Shown here piece after piece: positions 10,929 through 20,243 of a stretch of DNA of 64,000 nt; position 1 is the first letter of the stretch, and every line of letters starts with the position of its first letter. The translations under genes were made by a program, and so were the position numbers. The stretch is from Lampris incognitus (taxonomy: Eukaryota > Chordata > Actinopteri > Lampriformes > Lampridae), in assembly GCF_029633865.1 (NCBI RefSeq), contig NW_026611076.1, forward strand, positions 1,550,001-1,614,000, written 5' to 3'. Under the pieces are notes generated by a model. The model saw only the letters and a program-made list of their open reading frames with translations. It ran no database searches and was not told the origin of the DNA.

Positions 10929-10979
10929 TTTTCTATCCAGGAGTCCCTTCTGGGTGTTCGGGGGGGGGGGGGGGGGCTG

Positions 10980-11155
10980 TGTGGCGGACACTAGGGGCTA
11001 TGCCTCTCACCCAGCAGGACTGTGAGCTGGGGGCGTGGTTTACGTTGCCGGGCTTGCTGGTGCAGGGTTGTTCCTGCTTTAGTTTTGGTTTTGGAGCTGA
11101 GGAATAAACAGCAAACTCGCATTCGTCTCCTGTGTTTTTTCCTCATCCTGCCACA
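10980..11155 (+). repeat. 3' LTR of CsRn1-like element (176 bp)
   Basis: Near-identical to 6852-7027, preceded by a 17-base G run. AATAAA is at about 11102-11107. It is followed by the target duplication ACGT. Confidence 0.95.
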
Positions 11156-12100
11156 ACGTACTATTATAGCCTACCTGGCTGTTTATTTATCTAGCCTAAG
11201 GTGTAGGGAGGTGAGGCTTTCTGTAATTCATTTCATAATACATTTATCATTAAGCTAATTTTGTTGAGTAGGCTTATGTGTTTTTGTTTTCCCCCTCCCG
11301 ACTCAGCCATATATTAGGCTATAATTCAATATTGGTCGCACTCCCTCTGGCTGTAGGCCTACTTCTGAATGTTATTATTTCCTGTGCCCTACCATGGAAG
11401 TGTGGTTTGTGTGATAGGCCAATCCCTCATTACCGAGTAAGGTTAGGTTAGTGGCTTATTGGCCTAGGCCTATCAATATTTTCGTAATAGGCCTACACTT
11501 TTCTCCGCCTCCGCCTGGGCTCTAGGCCTATAGCCTATGGTTTTACTTTTAAGGTCGATTGTTTTTGGGCTACTTTTCGTTGTGGCCTAATTATCTACAT
11601 ATACTGTTTAGGCTTATCTTTTATGTTGTTTTTATAGTGTGGGGAGGTGAGGCTTTTTGCAATTATTATTTTTTATTTCATAATACAGTATGTGTTTTTT
11701 TTCTCCCCTCCCGACTCAGGCCTAGCCATTAGGCTATAATTCAATATTGGTCGCACTTCCTCTGGCTGTAGGACTACTTCTAATGTTATCGTCGATGGTT
11801 GTTTCTGGGCTACTGTTTGTAGTGGCCTAATTATCTTCATATACTGCTTATCTTTCATGTTGTTTCTTGAATATAATTCTGGTCGAATTTGCTGGATAGA
11901 AGCATTGCTTTGCATACCAGTCACAGCCTAGAGAAATGCAGGAACATCTCTATGCCTGTGTGTGCAATGGGGTTAATGTTATGTGGGTGGGTTTAGGTGG
12001 GGTTTTTTGTTTGTTACTGTTTTCATTGATGTATCTTTCACTCGGACGAATGCCAGGTCAGTGGTCTGTCTAGTCAGCCGTTTTTACACTCTCAGCCCAT
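11156..12100. repeat. Non-coding stretch with a diverged direct repeat
   Basis: No gene is seen. Three blocks recur in the same order. 'ggaggtgaggcttt' followed by 'catttcataatac' occurs at about 11205 and 11642. 'aggctataattcaatattgg' occurs at about 11316 and 11731. 'ggcctaattatct' with 'catatactg' occurs at about 11584 and 11824. The second unit is shorter. The repeat could be a duplicated 5' region of the LINE that starts just downstream or an older repeat. Confidence 0.6.
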
Positions 12101-12213
12101 GGCGATTCTAACGTTTATTAGCCTTAATGCCAATGGTCTGAATCACCATAGCAAACGTATTGCACTGATGGAGGTGGTTCGTAAGAGGGGGGCAGACATC
12201 ATCCTTTTACAAG
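12101..12213 (+). pseudogene. LINE ORF2, N-terminal part of the endonuclease
   Basis: From the ATG at 12101 the frame reads an AP-endonuclease start: an FISLNANGLN motif, then KR, and a segment ending in ADIILLQ. The next residue should be the catalytic glutamate of the LQET motif. The frame is cut exactly there by the LTR element beginning at 12214. The continuation QETH is found at 29254. Confidence 0.85.
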
Positions 12214-12263
12214 TGTAACCCCTCCCATGTGTGCGGGGCCTGAGTTCTTCTAATGAATACTGC
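12214..12263 (-). repeat. Stub of the 3' LTR of the PNMA-Gag element
   Basis: About 50 bp match 17685-17734 with a few substitutions. Beyond that the sequence is pol coding sequence with no LTR, so most of this LTR has been lost. The pol frame reads through the stub and stops at 12207, outside the element. Confidence 0.75.
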
Positions 12264-15200
12264 TCGGTATGATGGCCTTTGGGAGTAGTTGTACTCCAGA
12301 TCAGATGAATCAGAGGAGGGATCGGATTCTTGTGGTACTTGGCAGTAAGTTGTCACTCTCTTTTTCTTGTTCTGACAGGCTGTTCGAGTTCTTGGCCTTG
12401 ACGGCACAGGGTCAGCTTTGTCCGCCACTGGCATCCGCACCAGCTCTCCAATAGGCAGGAGATTATCTCGGTGTAGAATTTTGACTCTTCCCTCCCCGCT
12501 CTCGGGTTTCACTTTGAAGACTGGCAGGTTCGGCATCTTCTCTGTGACTACATAAGGAGTCTCACACCATCGATTTGCCAGCTTGTGTTTCCCTGTGAGG
12601 CCAAGGTTTTTGAGTAGCACTCTGTCACCAGGCTCTATTTTCTGACATCTCACTCTCTTGTCGTTTGCCTTTTTGTTGCGCAGGTGTGTTTTGTTGGAGG
12701 CTTCCGTAGCCATCTGATACGCCTTTTGAAGATCTTGCTGGAGCTTTGTGACATAGGACGAGTGCAGATGTTCTCCTTCATCATTGAGCTGTGCCCCGAA
12801 GATTACATCGATGGGGAGTCTACCTTCGTGCCCGAACATCAGATATTATGGAGAGTATCCGGTGGCATCACATTTGGTGCTGTTGTAAGCATGTACGAGA
12901 GTCGCGACATGTTGACTCCAGTGTCGTTTCTTTTCTTCACTCAGCGTGCCCAGCATGGACAATAGAGTCCGGTTGAATCTCTCCGGCTGGGCATCACCCT
13001 GTGGGTGGTAGGGGGTTGTTCGGGACTTCCGGATGCCATATATTTTTAGGAGTTCTTTGATCAGCTTGGACTTTGGTAATCCGTAATGCTTGAAGTAAGT
13101 CTCCACCAGTACCTTGGCGACAGTGAGGGCCTTTTGGTTTTTGGTCGAGATGGCCTGGGCATATCTCGTGAAATGGTCGGTTATGACCAACACATTGCTG
13201 ATTCCCTTGGAATCTGGCTCCATGGACAGGAAGTCGATACAGACGAGGTCCTGTGGCCCAGTACTGGTTATTTGGTGCAACGGAGCAGCTCTGTGGCTTG
13301 GCGTTTTCCTCAGAATGTACGCACCGCAGTTCTTTACATACTGCTCGACGTTGGCAGCCATCTTCGGCCAGTAGAAACGGCTTCTTATCATGTCAGTGGT
13401 TCTCTCTGCTCCCAAGTGACCTAAGTCATCGTGCAGGCACTTCAGGACCACTGGCTTAAACTCAGCTGGTAGCACGAGCTGCTGGTAGTTCTCTCCTGAG
13501 TGGCTCCGGCTCAGACGGTGCAGTAGTCCATTCTTCATGACGAACTTCCCCATTTCTTGCTTCATGGATGAGATCTCAGGAGTATGGGCTACATCCTCGG
13601 GCCACTCACCATGCTTCATTGCATGAATAGTTGCTGCTATCACAGGATCTTGGCCCTGAGCCGCAATGAGCTCTTGTCTGGACAACTGTCCATGGGTGTT
13701 CATGTGCACGCTTGTGGGGAAAGCGTATAGGTCGGGCACACACTCTGGAGGGGCCTGGACAGTAGGTCTGCATCAATGTTATTCCGGCCCGGTCTGTAGG
13801 TGATGTCGAAGTTGTACACTGACAAGTCTGACAGCGAGCGATGACCAGTTGCATTAAGCTTTGCCGTGGTCAGGGCATACGTCAGAGGATTGTTGTCTGT
13901 TCTGACAGAGAAGTGGGCTCCATATAGATAGTCGTGGAACTTTTCAACGATCGCCCACTTCAGCGACAGGAACTCTAGCTGGTGGATGGGGTAGTTCCGT
14001 TCTGAAGAACTCAGCTTTCGGCTGGCAAATGCCACTGGCCTCAGGCCCTCTGTGTAGTCCTGATATAGCACTGCGCCGAGTCCAGCCAGGCTAGCATCCA
14101 CGTGCAGGGTGTAAGGTTTGCTGGGGTCAGCAAACGCCAGGACTGGGGCGTTGGTGAGGCAGTGTTTGATTTTCTCGAAGGCCTCAGTACACGCCTGGTC
14201 CCATCTTTCTCCAAAGGGCTCTTTCTCATCCAGGTAGACCTCACTCTTTCCTTTTCCGGGTCTCTTCCCACGCTGGGTGGGGGCATACCCCTTCGTCAGC
14301 TCCGTTAGGGGACGGACAATGGGCGAGTAGTTGTGGATGAATCTGCGGTAGTAGCTACAGAAGCCCAAGAATGACTGTAACGTCTTCAGGGTTGTGGGTC
14401 GGGCCAGGTGGTGACAGCCTCGATCTTCCCAGGATCTGCAGCGATGCCCTCAGCAGAGACGATGTGGCCCACATATTTGACCTTTGTCTGACAGAAACGG
14501 CACTTGTCGAGGGAGAGTTTGAGGCCAACTTCACAGAGACGGTCAAGGACTTTCAGCAGTCTCTCCTCATGTTCTCCTAGCGTCTTGCCAAAGATGATCA
14601 GGTCATCGAGGTAGACCAGTACTTGCAGGAGGTTCATGTCTCCGACTGCTTTCTCCATCAGCCTTTGGAAGGTCGCAGGCGCTCCTGTGATACCTTGGGG
14701 CATTCTTTCGAACTCGTAGAAACCAAGGGGACAGATAAACACAGTTTTTTCCTTGTCCTTCTCTGTCATGGCTATTTGGTAGTAGCCGCTCCGCAAGTCA
14801 AGGACAGAGAACCATTTGCTGCCAGACAGGCAATCCAGAGCCTCGTCGTGTGGTATACTGGTCGGGGATTGTGCGGCTGTTCAGTGCACGATAGTCTATA
14901 CACATCCGGACCTCTCCATTTTTCTTTCTGACCACTACGATGGGTGAAGCGTACGGGCTTCTGGATTCCTTGATGATTCCTGCAGACAACAGCTTCTGGA
15001 TATGTTGCCTCACGTCATCGATGTCTGCAGGTGCGATGCGCCTGGAGCGTTCACGGAAAGGTCTCGTGTCTGACATGCGGATGCTATGCTCCACTCCTCT
15101 TGCCCGTCCTACATCCAGGTCGTGTAGAGAGAATGCGTCGCCCCTTTCAGACAGCTTTTGTCGGAGTCGTGCTTTCCATACTTCAGGTACAGGGGAGTCT

Positions 15201-16046
15201 CCGAAGTCAAGCAGACTGGAATCGAAGTTCTCTGAGACAGACGGTTGTCTTGATACTGCTGTGACTACATCAGTGTGGCACAGGCGGCCTAGGTTGGTTC
15301 CGACAGGTATGGTGACATCCTTGAGGGACTCATTCTGGATTAGCACTGAGAACCTGTTCACATCAACAGCATGACTTGGGATCACCATGGACTGTAAAAG
15401 CACTCCTGCAGGGCGGGGGCTTTTGGAGGGTTCTACCATTAGGATCTCATCGTGCAGTGGCTGCTTTGTCTCCACTTTACAGATGGCTTGACAGCTGCGT
15501 CCGGCACCTAGGGCCAATGAGCCAGGGCCCTGCCACATCACGCATCCCACCTCATCCTCATTTCCTTCCTGAACCACGCTGGTGGACTCTGAGCAGCGAC
15601 TCTGTATGCCAAGGGTTCGCGCCATGAACACTCCGGGGCCATCTTCACTCAGCTGGGCGAGACGTTTTGGGAGGCTGGCTTTGGCATTGGTGCCAATGAT
15701 CACGGGTGTCAGGACAAACTAAGGCCAGGACTGGCAGGGTGGTGGGGGTTCCAGCTACTTTCTTAGGGAACTCCATATCCACCACAACATAGCCTAGGTA
15801 AGGGTAACTAGAGTCACTCAAACCCCAAATGTCTAGTCTGCTCACAGGGTTGATGGGTACATCTGACAGGTGACGCTTATACCAGGACTCAAAGATTATG
15901 CTTACTCGTGAGCTACTGTCTAACAGCGCGTCACACATGTGCCCATTGACCTTTAACGGCTCCATGGCTGGGAGCCCTATTAGACCTTCTGGCAGGTCAG
16001 GTGACTTAAAGTGGCCTATTTCGCTCTTCTTGCTGTTGACGTTCAC
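12264..16046 (-). pseudogene. pol: Broken pol of PNMA-Gag Gypsy element
   Basis: On the minus strand the protease segment is at 15645-16046, with the motif degraded to LLDSSSR (the glycine of DTG/DSG is replaced). The N-terminal reverse transcriptase is at 14798-15703, the RT core with YLDDLIIF at 14386-14796, RNase H at 13700-14368, and integrase at 12846-13739 and to 12264 (H2C2 region, VCIDFLSM, YHPQGDAQPERFNR). Each boundary is a frameshift or stop. Part of the integrase core between the second aspartate and the glutamate is missing: the expected S/T-D-x-G stretch is absent near 13070. The architecture parallels the intact element at 1-6 kb. Confidence 0.85.
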
Positions 16047-16053
16047 ATTAGCT

Positions 16054-17556
16054 CTAGTAGCAGGATGGGAAGACTGAGTTGTTACTCTGGCCGTTCTTTA
16101 GAGCTCCAATTAGCTTCTGGATGACTTTGCTCTGGTTCTCAGGGTTTTTGCACCTTGCTGTAACATGTCCACTCTCTCCACAACGGTAACATATGTACTC
16201 CTTGGAGTCGGCGGCTGGTCTGGTAGGGGTGTTTGGAACAGTGGGAGTGCTGCCGACCGCCATCACAGTCGATTGGGTTGCAGTGGCATGGAACTGTTTT
16301 AAGTTCATTTTCTGTGTCAGGTGTTGCACCTGCTTCCTCAAAGTGACAACTTCAGGATCATGCCTAGCCTCTGTGACTGGTGCTGGTTTCTCTCCCCTTC
16401 CTTCTTTGACTTGGTGAGGATCTGTAGCCAGTGCAGCGAACATTGATTTAATTTCCTTTATCTCTGCTCTCAGGCTTTGGATCTCTGACAGATTGTTGTC
16501 GGGTTTCGCACTGCGCACTGTCGACTGAGTTAGCTTAGCTCTGGAGGCTTCATACTCTTCTTCTGTGCGGATCTCTCGCAGCAGATCCAGGAACGTGGGC
16601 GGGTTATCCCTCCGTTCCCTCAGCCGCAGCTGGATCATCATCAGGTCAGCATCCACTGCTCCTTTAAGCAGTTGTACCACTCGAGCTCGATCCATGTTGC
16701 TGGCCGGGAGGCCGCCTCGTTGCACCACTTTGGACAGAGTGCGCTCCAGTTGCCTTAGGAAATCGGACAGCTTCTCTCCATATTGTTGGCGCTGCAGTCT
16801 GAACGCGAAGTAGAGATCATCTCCTGACTCTGCTAGTCCAAACGCACTTTCCAGAGCTTCCGAGCATTTTTCTGGAGTGATGTCGGGTTCGGATAAGCGC
16901 ACAGCCCTCACTACTTCCAGTGCCTGCCCCTTTAGACTTTCCATTATTCTTCTCCGCTTCTCTTTGGGCGCACAGTCACTCTCCTCCACCATCAGGTAGG
17001 CCTGCTCCATCCAGTGGTCGAACGACTCTTCCCCTGCTGGGGTGGGCACAGTACCGGAGAAGGTGCGCAGGCGTCGGTATCCTCTACTCTCTGACGGGGG
17101 CTTTGATGTTTTGTCTAGCAGGTCACCAACAGCACGGATGATGGACTCCGCGGAAGAGGGGGCTGGCTCTGGTTCGGAGAATAGGGCCCTCATATCTCCC
17201 ATTGACTTGCCCTCAGCTTGGAGCAGCGCGTGCAGTTTAGCGTTGAACTCGTCATTTACGTCTCGCTCCTCAGGCACAATGTAGATTGGCCATGCTTTCA
17301 CTCCCTCTTCTGGGGGGATTTCGGGGGGAACATTTGAATCGGTTACTGTTCCGCTGCACTCACAGAGCACTAGGAGTTCGTTTGATGTATCACTTAACAT
17401 CCTACCTCTAACGCGCACGCGTCCCAGGCACTTAATAGTCTGTAGGACCTCTACTATTTTGGTTATTTCTGGGTTGCCTGGGACAACAGTCAGCAGCGCG
17501 TGTCTCTCATCTACTGCCTCTCCTCTACACCAGTTCTTTAGCTTGTTTACAAACAT
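16054..17556 (-). CDS. gag: PNMA-like Gag protein (500 aa), uninterrupted
   Basis: The first ATG that fits, at 17556, starts MFVNKLKNWCRGEAVDERHA. That aligns with the usual start of PNMA (paraneoplastic Ma antigen) proteins, which open with a short helix and a W-C motif. The open frame extends 69 bases further upstream without an ATG. The N-terminal RRM-like part (residues about 1-115) is followed by the capsid-like helical domain (about 165-330, including RRLRTFSGTVP and FDHWMEQAYLMV). A coiled-coil stretch comes next, then a CCHC knuckle (CYRCGESGHVTARC) about 40 residues from the end. It should form a particle shell and bind RNA. It is intact while the pol behind it carries many lesions. 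Confidence 0.85.
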   Translation of the reverse strand: MFVNKLKNWCRGEAVDERHALLTVVPGNPEITKIVEVLQTIKCLGRVRVRGRMLSDTSNELLVLCECSGTVTDSNVPPEIPPEEGVKAWPIYIVPEERDVNDEFNAKLHALLQAEGKSMGDMRALFSEPEPAPSSAESIIRAVGDLLDKTSKPPSESRGYRRLRTFSGTVPTPAGEESFDHWMEQAYLMVEESDCAPKEKRRRIMESLKGQALEVVRAVRLSEPDITPEKCSEALESAFGLAESGDDLYFAFRLQRQQYGEKLSDFLRQLERTLSKVVQRGGLPASNMDRARVVQLLKGAVDADLMMIQLRLRERRDNPPTFLDLLREIRTEEEYEASRAKLTQSTVRSAKPDNNLSEIQSLRAEIKEIKSMFAALATDPHQVKEGRGEKPAPVTEARHDPEVVTLRKQVQHLTQKMNLKQFHATATQSTVMAVGSTPTVPNTPTRPAADSKEYICYRCGESGHVTARCKNPENQSKVIQKLIGALKNGQSNNSVFPSCY

Positions 17557-17663
17557 AGTTTTGGCTTTTTCTATGTGTTGCGTCACTTTAACTGGGGTTA
17601 AACTACTTTTGGCTTTCTTCTTCACTGAGTTGACTATTTAGTTTTGTTTGGAAACCACTCTAG

Positions 17664-17681
17664 ATCCCAGCGGTGCCTCCA
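17664..17681 (-). promoter_or_regulatory. Primer-binding site of PNMA-Gag element, tRNA-Leu-like
   Basis: On the minus strand TGGAGGCACCGCTGGGAT follows the 5' LTR after three bases. It matches the complement of a tRNA-Leu 3' end at about 15 of 18 positions, so the primer assignment is tentative. Confidence 0.55.
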
Positions 17682-17684
17682 TTT

Positions 17685-18185
17685 TGTAACCCCTCCCATG
17701 TGGGCGGGGCCTGAGTTCTTCTAATTAATACTGGTCGCTATTACCTGAAGTGATAAACTATGTAAATTTGACGCTTAGTGCCTCCATCAACTAGAGGAAG
17801 TGGTTAGAATAACTTCCTTATGTACCTTTAATATACCATGTGTACCTTTAATGTAATTATATTTTAGGATCTTATCTATTTAATTAAGGACGCAAAACTT
17901 TTGCTTTAAATACAAATACCAATGGCGAATATTTATTAACCACACAAAGGTTAATAAAGAAAGTGTATTTGTATTAATTAGTGAATGAACATAATAATAG
18001 AAAGATCACAATAATTTACAATATACAAAATCCAATTAAACAAATAGGCTACAAGCCTATTCCAATTCTAATCAATAATCAAAGTAATTCCCCAAATCAA
18101 GTCAACTCAATGTACAATCAATATGTACATGTATCACAAATAAAAGAAAATGGTCGGCCCATTCACACACACACTCACACACTGT
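17685..18185 (-). repeat. 5' LTR of PNMA-Gag element, gag-proximal part
   Basis: Starts TGTAACCCC on the plus strand next to the primer site and runs to the ACTGT target duplication of the Mag-like element. It is AT-rich. No gene is present. Confidence 0.75.
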
Positions 18186-18386
18186 TGTTAAAGTGTGTTG
18201 TTACTTTCTACTAATGAGACGTTACAACTCGTTTCAACCCCACGGGGCTATAAACTTTAATAATAACTTCGGCACGTAAGGTTATGCATCATGCTCGGTC
18301 CGTTATTCCAGGTGCAACAACCTAAACGACCCCTGTGTAAACAAGGAACTAAACAATGGTTCCTAACAATAGTTCCTATTGTTACA
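18186..18386 (-). repeat. 3' LTR of Mag-like element (201 bp)
   Basis: Begins TGTTAAAG and ends TTGTTACA on the plus strand. Its partner is at 27891-28091. On the minus strand it is preceded by the purine tract AAAAGAGAAAGGA. Confidence 0.95.
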
Positions 18387-18500
18387 TCCTTTCTCTTTTC
18401 AGTTTCTTCTTCTTTTTTTTTTAGAACCTTTCATACATTTGCACAACATTTGTGATTCACTTTTTTTTCTTTTTCATTCATGCCCCCCCCAAAGTCCATT
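18387..18500 (-). other. 3' untranslated remnant of Mag-like element with polypurine tract
   Basis: A pyrimidine-rich plus strand (purine-rich on the minus strand) joins the 3' LTR to the CCATT duplication of the sushi element. The matching sequence resumes at 24204. Confidence 0.75.
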
Positions 18501-19114
18501 TGTTACGTCTCGCCGCTCCACACCCGCTCTGCAGTGTAACCTTGGCCAAGGCTCAACGTCTCCCCGCTCCACACCCGCTCTGCAGTGTAAGCGTACCCGG
18601 AGCTCTGCCAACTCCACCTGATGCCTGTTTCCTCGTTACCCCTCCACTCACCTGTTGGCAATCACCTCCCTATATCTGGCTGTGTCACTCTCAGCTTGTT
18701 GCCAGTTCGTGCCGTTCCCTGGGAGAGTACTTGTGCTTGTCCTGCTCATCGAAGTTTGTTTACTTACCTGGATCTTCCCTGGAGATTTCTCTGTTGGACC
18801 TTCCTCGTTGCTCCCCTTCCCCTGTGCGCTGCTTTCCGTTTACGAAGAGGATTTCTTCACTCCAGCGTTGCTGTGATTTTCCGTTCTCCTTTGGTATCCT
18901 CCTGTTTACCCCCCCCCCTCCTGCCTGGATTAAGGGCCGACTCCACTGTTCCCGGATTAAAGGGCGACTCCACGGTTCCCGGCTTAAAGGTGGACTTCGC
19001 GTTTCCTGGTGAAAGTGGACTTCCTGAGTTTTCTCTTCAATAAATTAGCCTGTTGGTCCCGCTATATTGTGCCTTCTGTGTTTGTGCTCTTGGGGTCGGG
19101 TGCAAACCCTAACA
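18501..19114 (+). repeat. 5' LTR of sushi element (614 bp)
   Basis: TGTTACG...CTAACA. The first 100 bp contain a near-perfect tandem repeat of about 38 bp (cgctccacacccgctctgca twice), and a second short repeat (cggattaaagg/ccggcttaaagg) lies at 18930-19000. AATAAA is at 19039-19044. Confidence 0.95.
18671..18710 (+). promoter_or_regulatory. TATA box and predicted transcription start of sushi LTR
   Basis: TATAT at 18671-18675 lies about 28 bases before GCCAGTTCGT (18701-18710). That 10-mer is the exact complement of the primer site at 19117-19126. In self-primed elements the primer is the RNA 5' end, so transcription should start at about 18701. Confidence 0.6.
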
Positions 19115-19116
19115 GT

Positions 19117-19126
19117 ACGAACTGGC
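19117..19126 (+). promoter_or_regulatory. Self-priming primer-binding site of sushi element
   Basis: ACGAACTGGC, two bases after the LTR and one base before the gag ATG, is the exact reverse complement of 18701-18710 in the LTR and does not resemble a tRNA 3' end with TGG. Confidence 0.65.
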
Positions 19127-19127
19127 C

Positions 19128-20243
19128 ATGACGACCCCAGCCAGCACAGACGGCACACCCACAGCCAATCCGGTGCAAGCAGCCCTAGTAAAACAGATTC
19201 AGATTACCAACGCCCATTCCCAGCAATTACAAGAGGCTTCGGTTGCTGTGCAGGGTCTCCAGTCTCAAGTTCAACCCCTGCAAGCTTCTGTGGAAGCTTT
19301 AGCTGTCCAGCAGGCGGCGATGGCGAGTCAGCAGGCAGAGATCATGCAACAACTGCAGACCATTTCAGCAGCTCTTGCCAACCAGCAGCTGAACCAGCCT
19401 GTACCGCCAGCAAGTGCGCCCCCTGTGGCCGCCGCTCCAGTAGATCCTCCGGTTCCTGTTTATTTACCCCGTGGAACCATCATTACCAGTCCACGCCCAT
19501 TTGACGGTAACTTTGAAACTTGCTCTACCTTCATTATGCAGTGTGAGCTTGTTTTCACACACCAGCCCACCGTGTTCTCCAGTGATGCTGTTAAGATCGC
19601 TTACGTGACCAACCTGCTCAGTGGTCGAGCAGCGCAGTGGGCTACGTCTTCTTGGTCCATGGGGGCCAGCTACTGTAACTCTTATAGAGACTTTGTCGCA
19701 GAGCTACGTAAGGTTTTCCACCATCCGGTAAGCGGTCGGGATTCTGACTCACGACTGAATAACATCCAGCAGGGCGGCGCCAGCGTCACAGATTACTCCG
19801 TCGACTTCCGCCTGGCTGCCGCTGAGAGCGGATGGAATGACCAGGCCCTGCGTGCCACTTTTCGTAGAGGATTGAGCGAGGCGGTGAAGGATCAACTTGC
19901 TACCCGAGAAGAACCCTCATCTCTGCATGACCTCATTGCTCTCGCTATCCGCATTGATGGACGTATCCGGGAGAGAAAGCGTGAGAAGGCCTTGCGTGGA
20001 ACTTCCTTCAATCCCAGAACTACCTCTGCGTCAGACCGAACCGCTGTTCCCGTTTCCCCGGCCAATCCCTCCTCTGACTCTTTCGCGACAACGCCACCTG
20101 GGGATGTAGAAGAGCGGATGGAGGTAGGACGTGCTAGACTTACTCCTGCTGAACGGGAGAGCGGATTCAAGGCAGGTCTTTGCCTGTACTGTGGTCTTAA
20201 GGGGCACCGACTCCGCGACTGTCCCTCACGGCCAAAAGATTAG
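19128..20243 (+). CDS. gag: Gag of sushi-type element (371 aa)
   Basis: Structural protein of the innermost element. The N-terminal 80 residues are glutamine- and alanine-rich and likely coiled-coil. The capsid-like domain (about 115-285, from PFDGNFETCSTF to RIRERKREKA) is of the retrotransposon-gag type shared with domesticated mammalian PEG10 and RTL proteins. A CCHC knuckle (CLYCGLKGHRLRDC) closes the protein. The ATG at 19128 follows the primer site by one base, so the leader is very short. Pol is in the -1 frame and the two frames overlap only at 20201-20243, so frameshifting must occur there. I see no canonical heptamer, only an A-AAA-G run at 20234-20238. Confidence 0.9.
   Translation: MTTPASTDGTPTANPVQAALVKQIQITNAHSQQLQEASVAVQGLQSQVQPLQASVEALAVQQAAMASQQAEIMQQLQTISAALANQQLNQPVPPASAPPVAAAPVDPPVPVYLPRGTIITSPRPFDGNFETCSTFIMQCELVFTHQPTVFSSDAVKIAYVTNLLSGRAAQWATSSWSMGASYCNSYRDFVAELRKVFHHPVSGRDSDSRLNNIQQGGASVTDYSVDFRLAAAESGWNDQALRATFRRGLSEAVKDQLATREEPSSLHDLIALAIRIDGRIRERKREKALRGTSFNPRTTSASDRTAVPVSPANPSSDSFATTPPGDVEERMEVGRARLTPAERESGFKAGLCLYCGLKGHRLRDCPSRPKD

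Larger units (their letters stand above)
6852..11155 (+). mobile_element. CsRn1-like Ty3/Gypsy retrotransposon, complete but with broken pol
   Basis: Two 176-bp LTRs (three mismatches by eye) bound a 4304-bp element, flanked by the 4-bp duplication ACGT at 6848-6851 and 11156-11159. The primer site after the 5' LTR (TGGTGACCCCGA) is the exact complement of a tRNA-Trp 3' end. The Gag carries a Cys-His-Cys-Cys finger instead of CCHC. The unusual finger and the tRNA-Trp primer are known marks of the CsRn1 clade. A pure G run (10960-10976) stands where the polypurine tract should be. Confidence 0.9.

Noticed and set aside
18452-19043. Long open frames in the sushi LTRs (and copies at 23713-24132)
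   Set aside because: They occur identically in both LTRs, overlap the promoter and polyadenylation signal, and have no domain.
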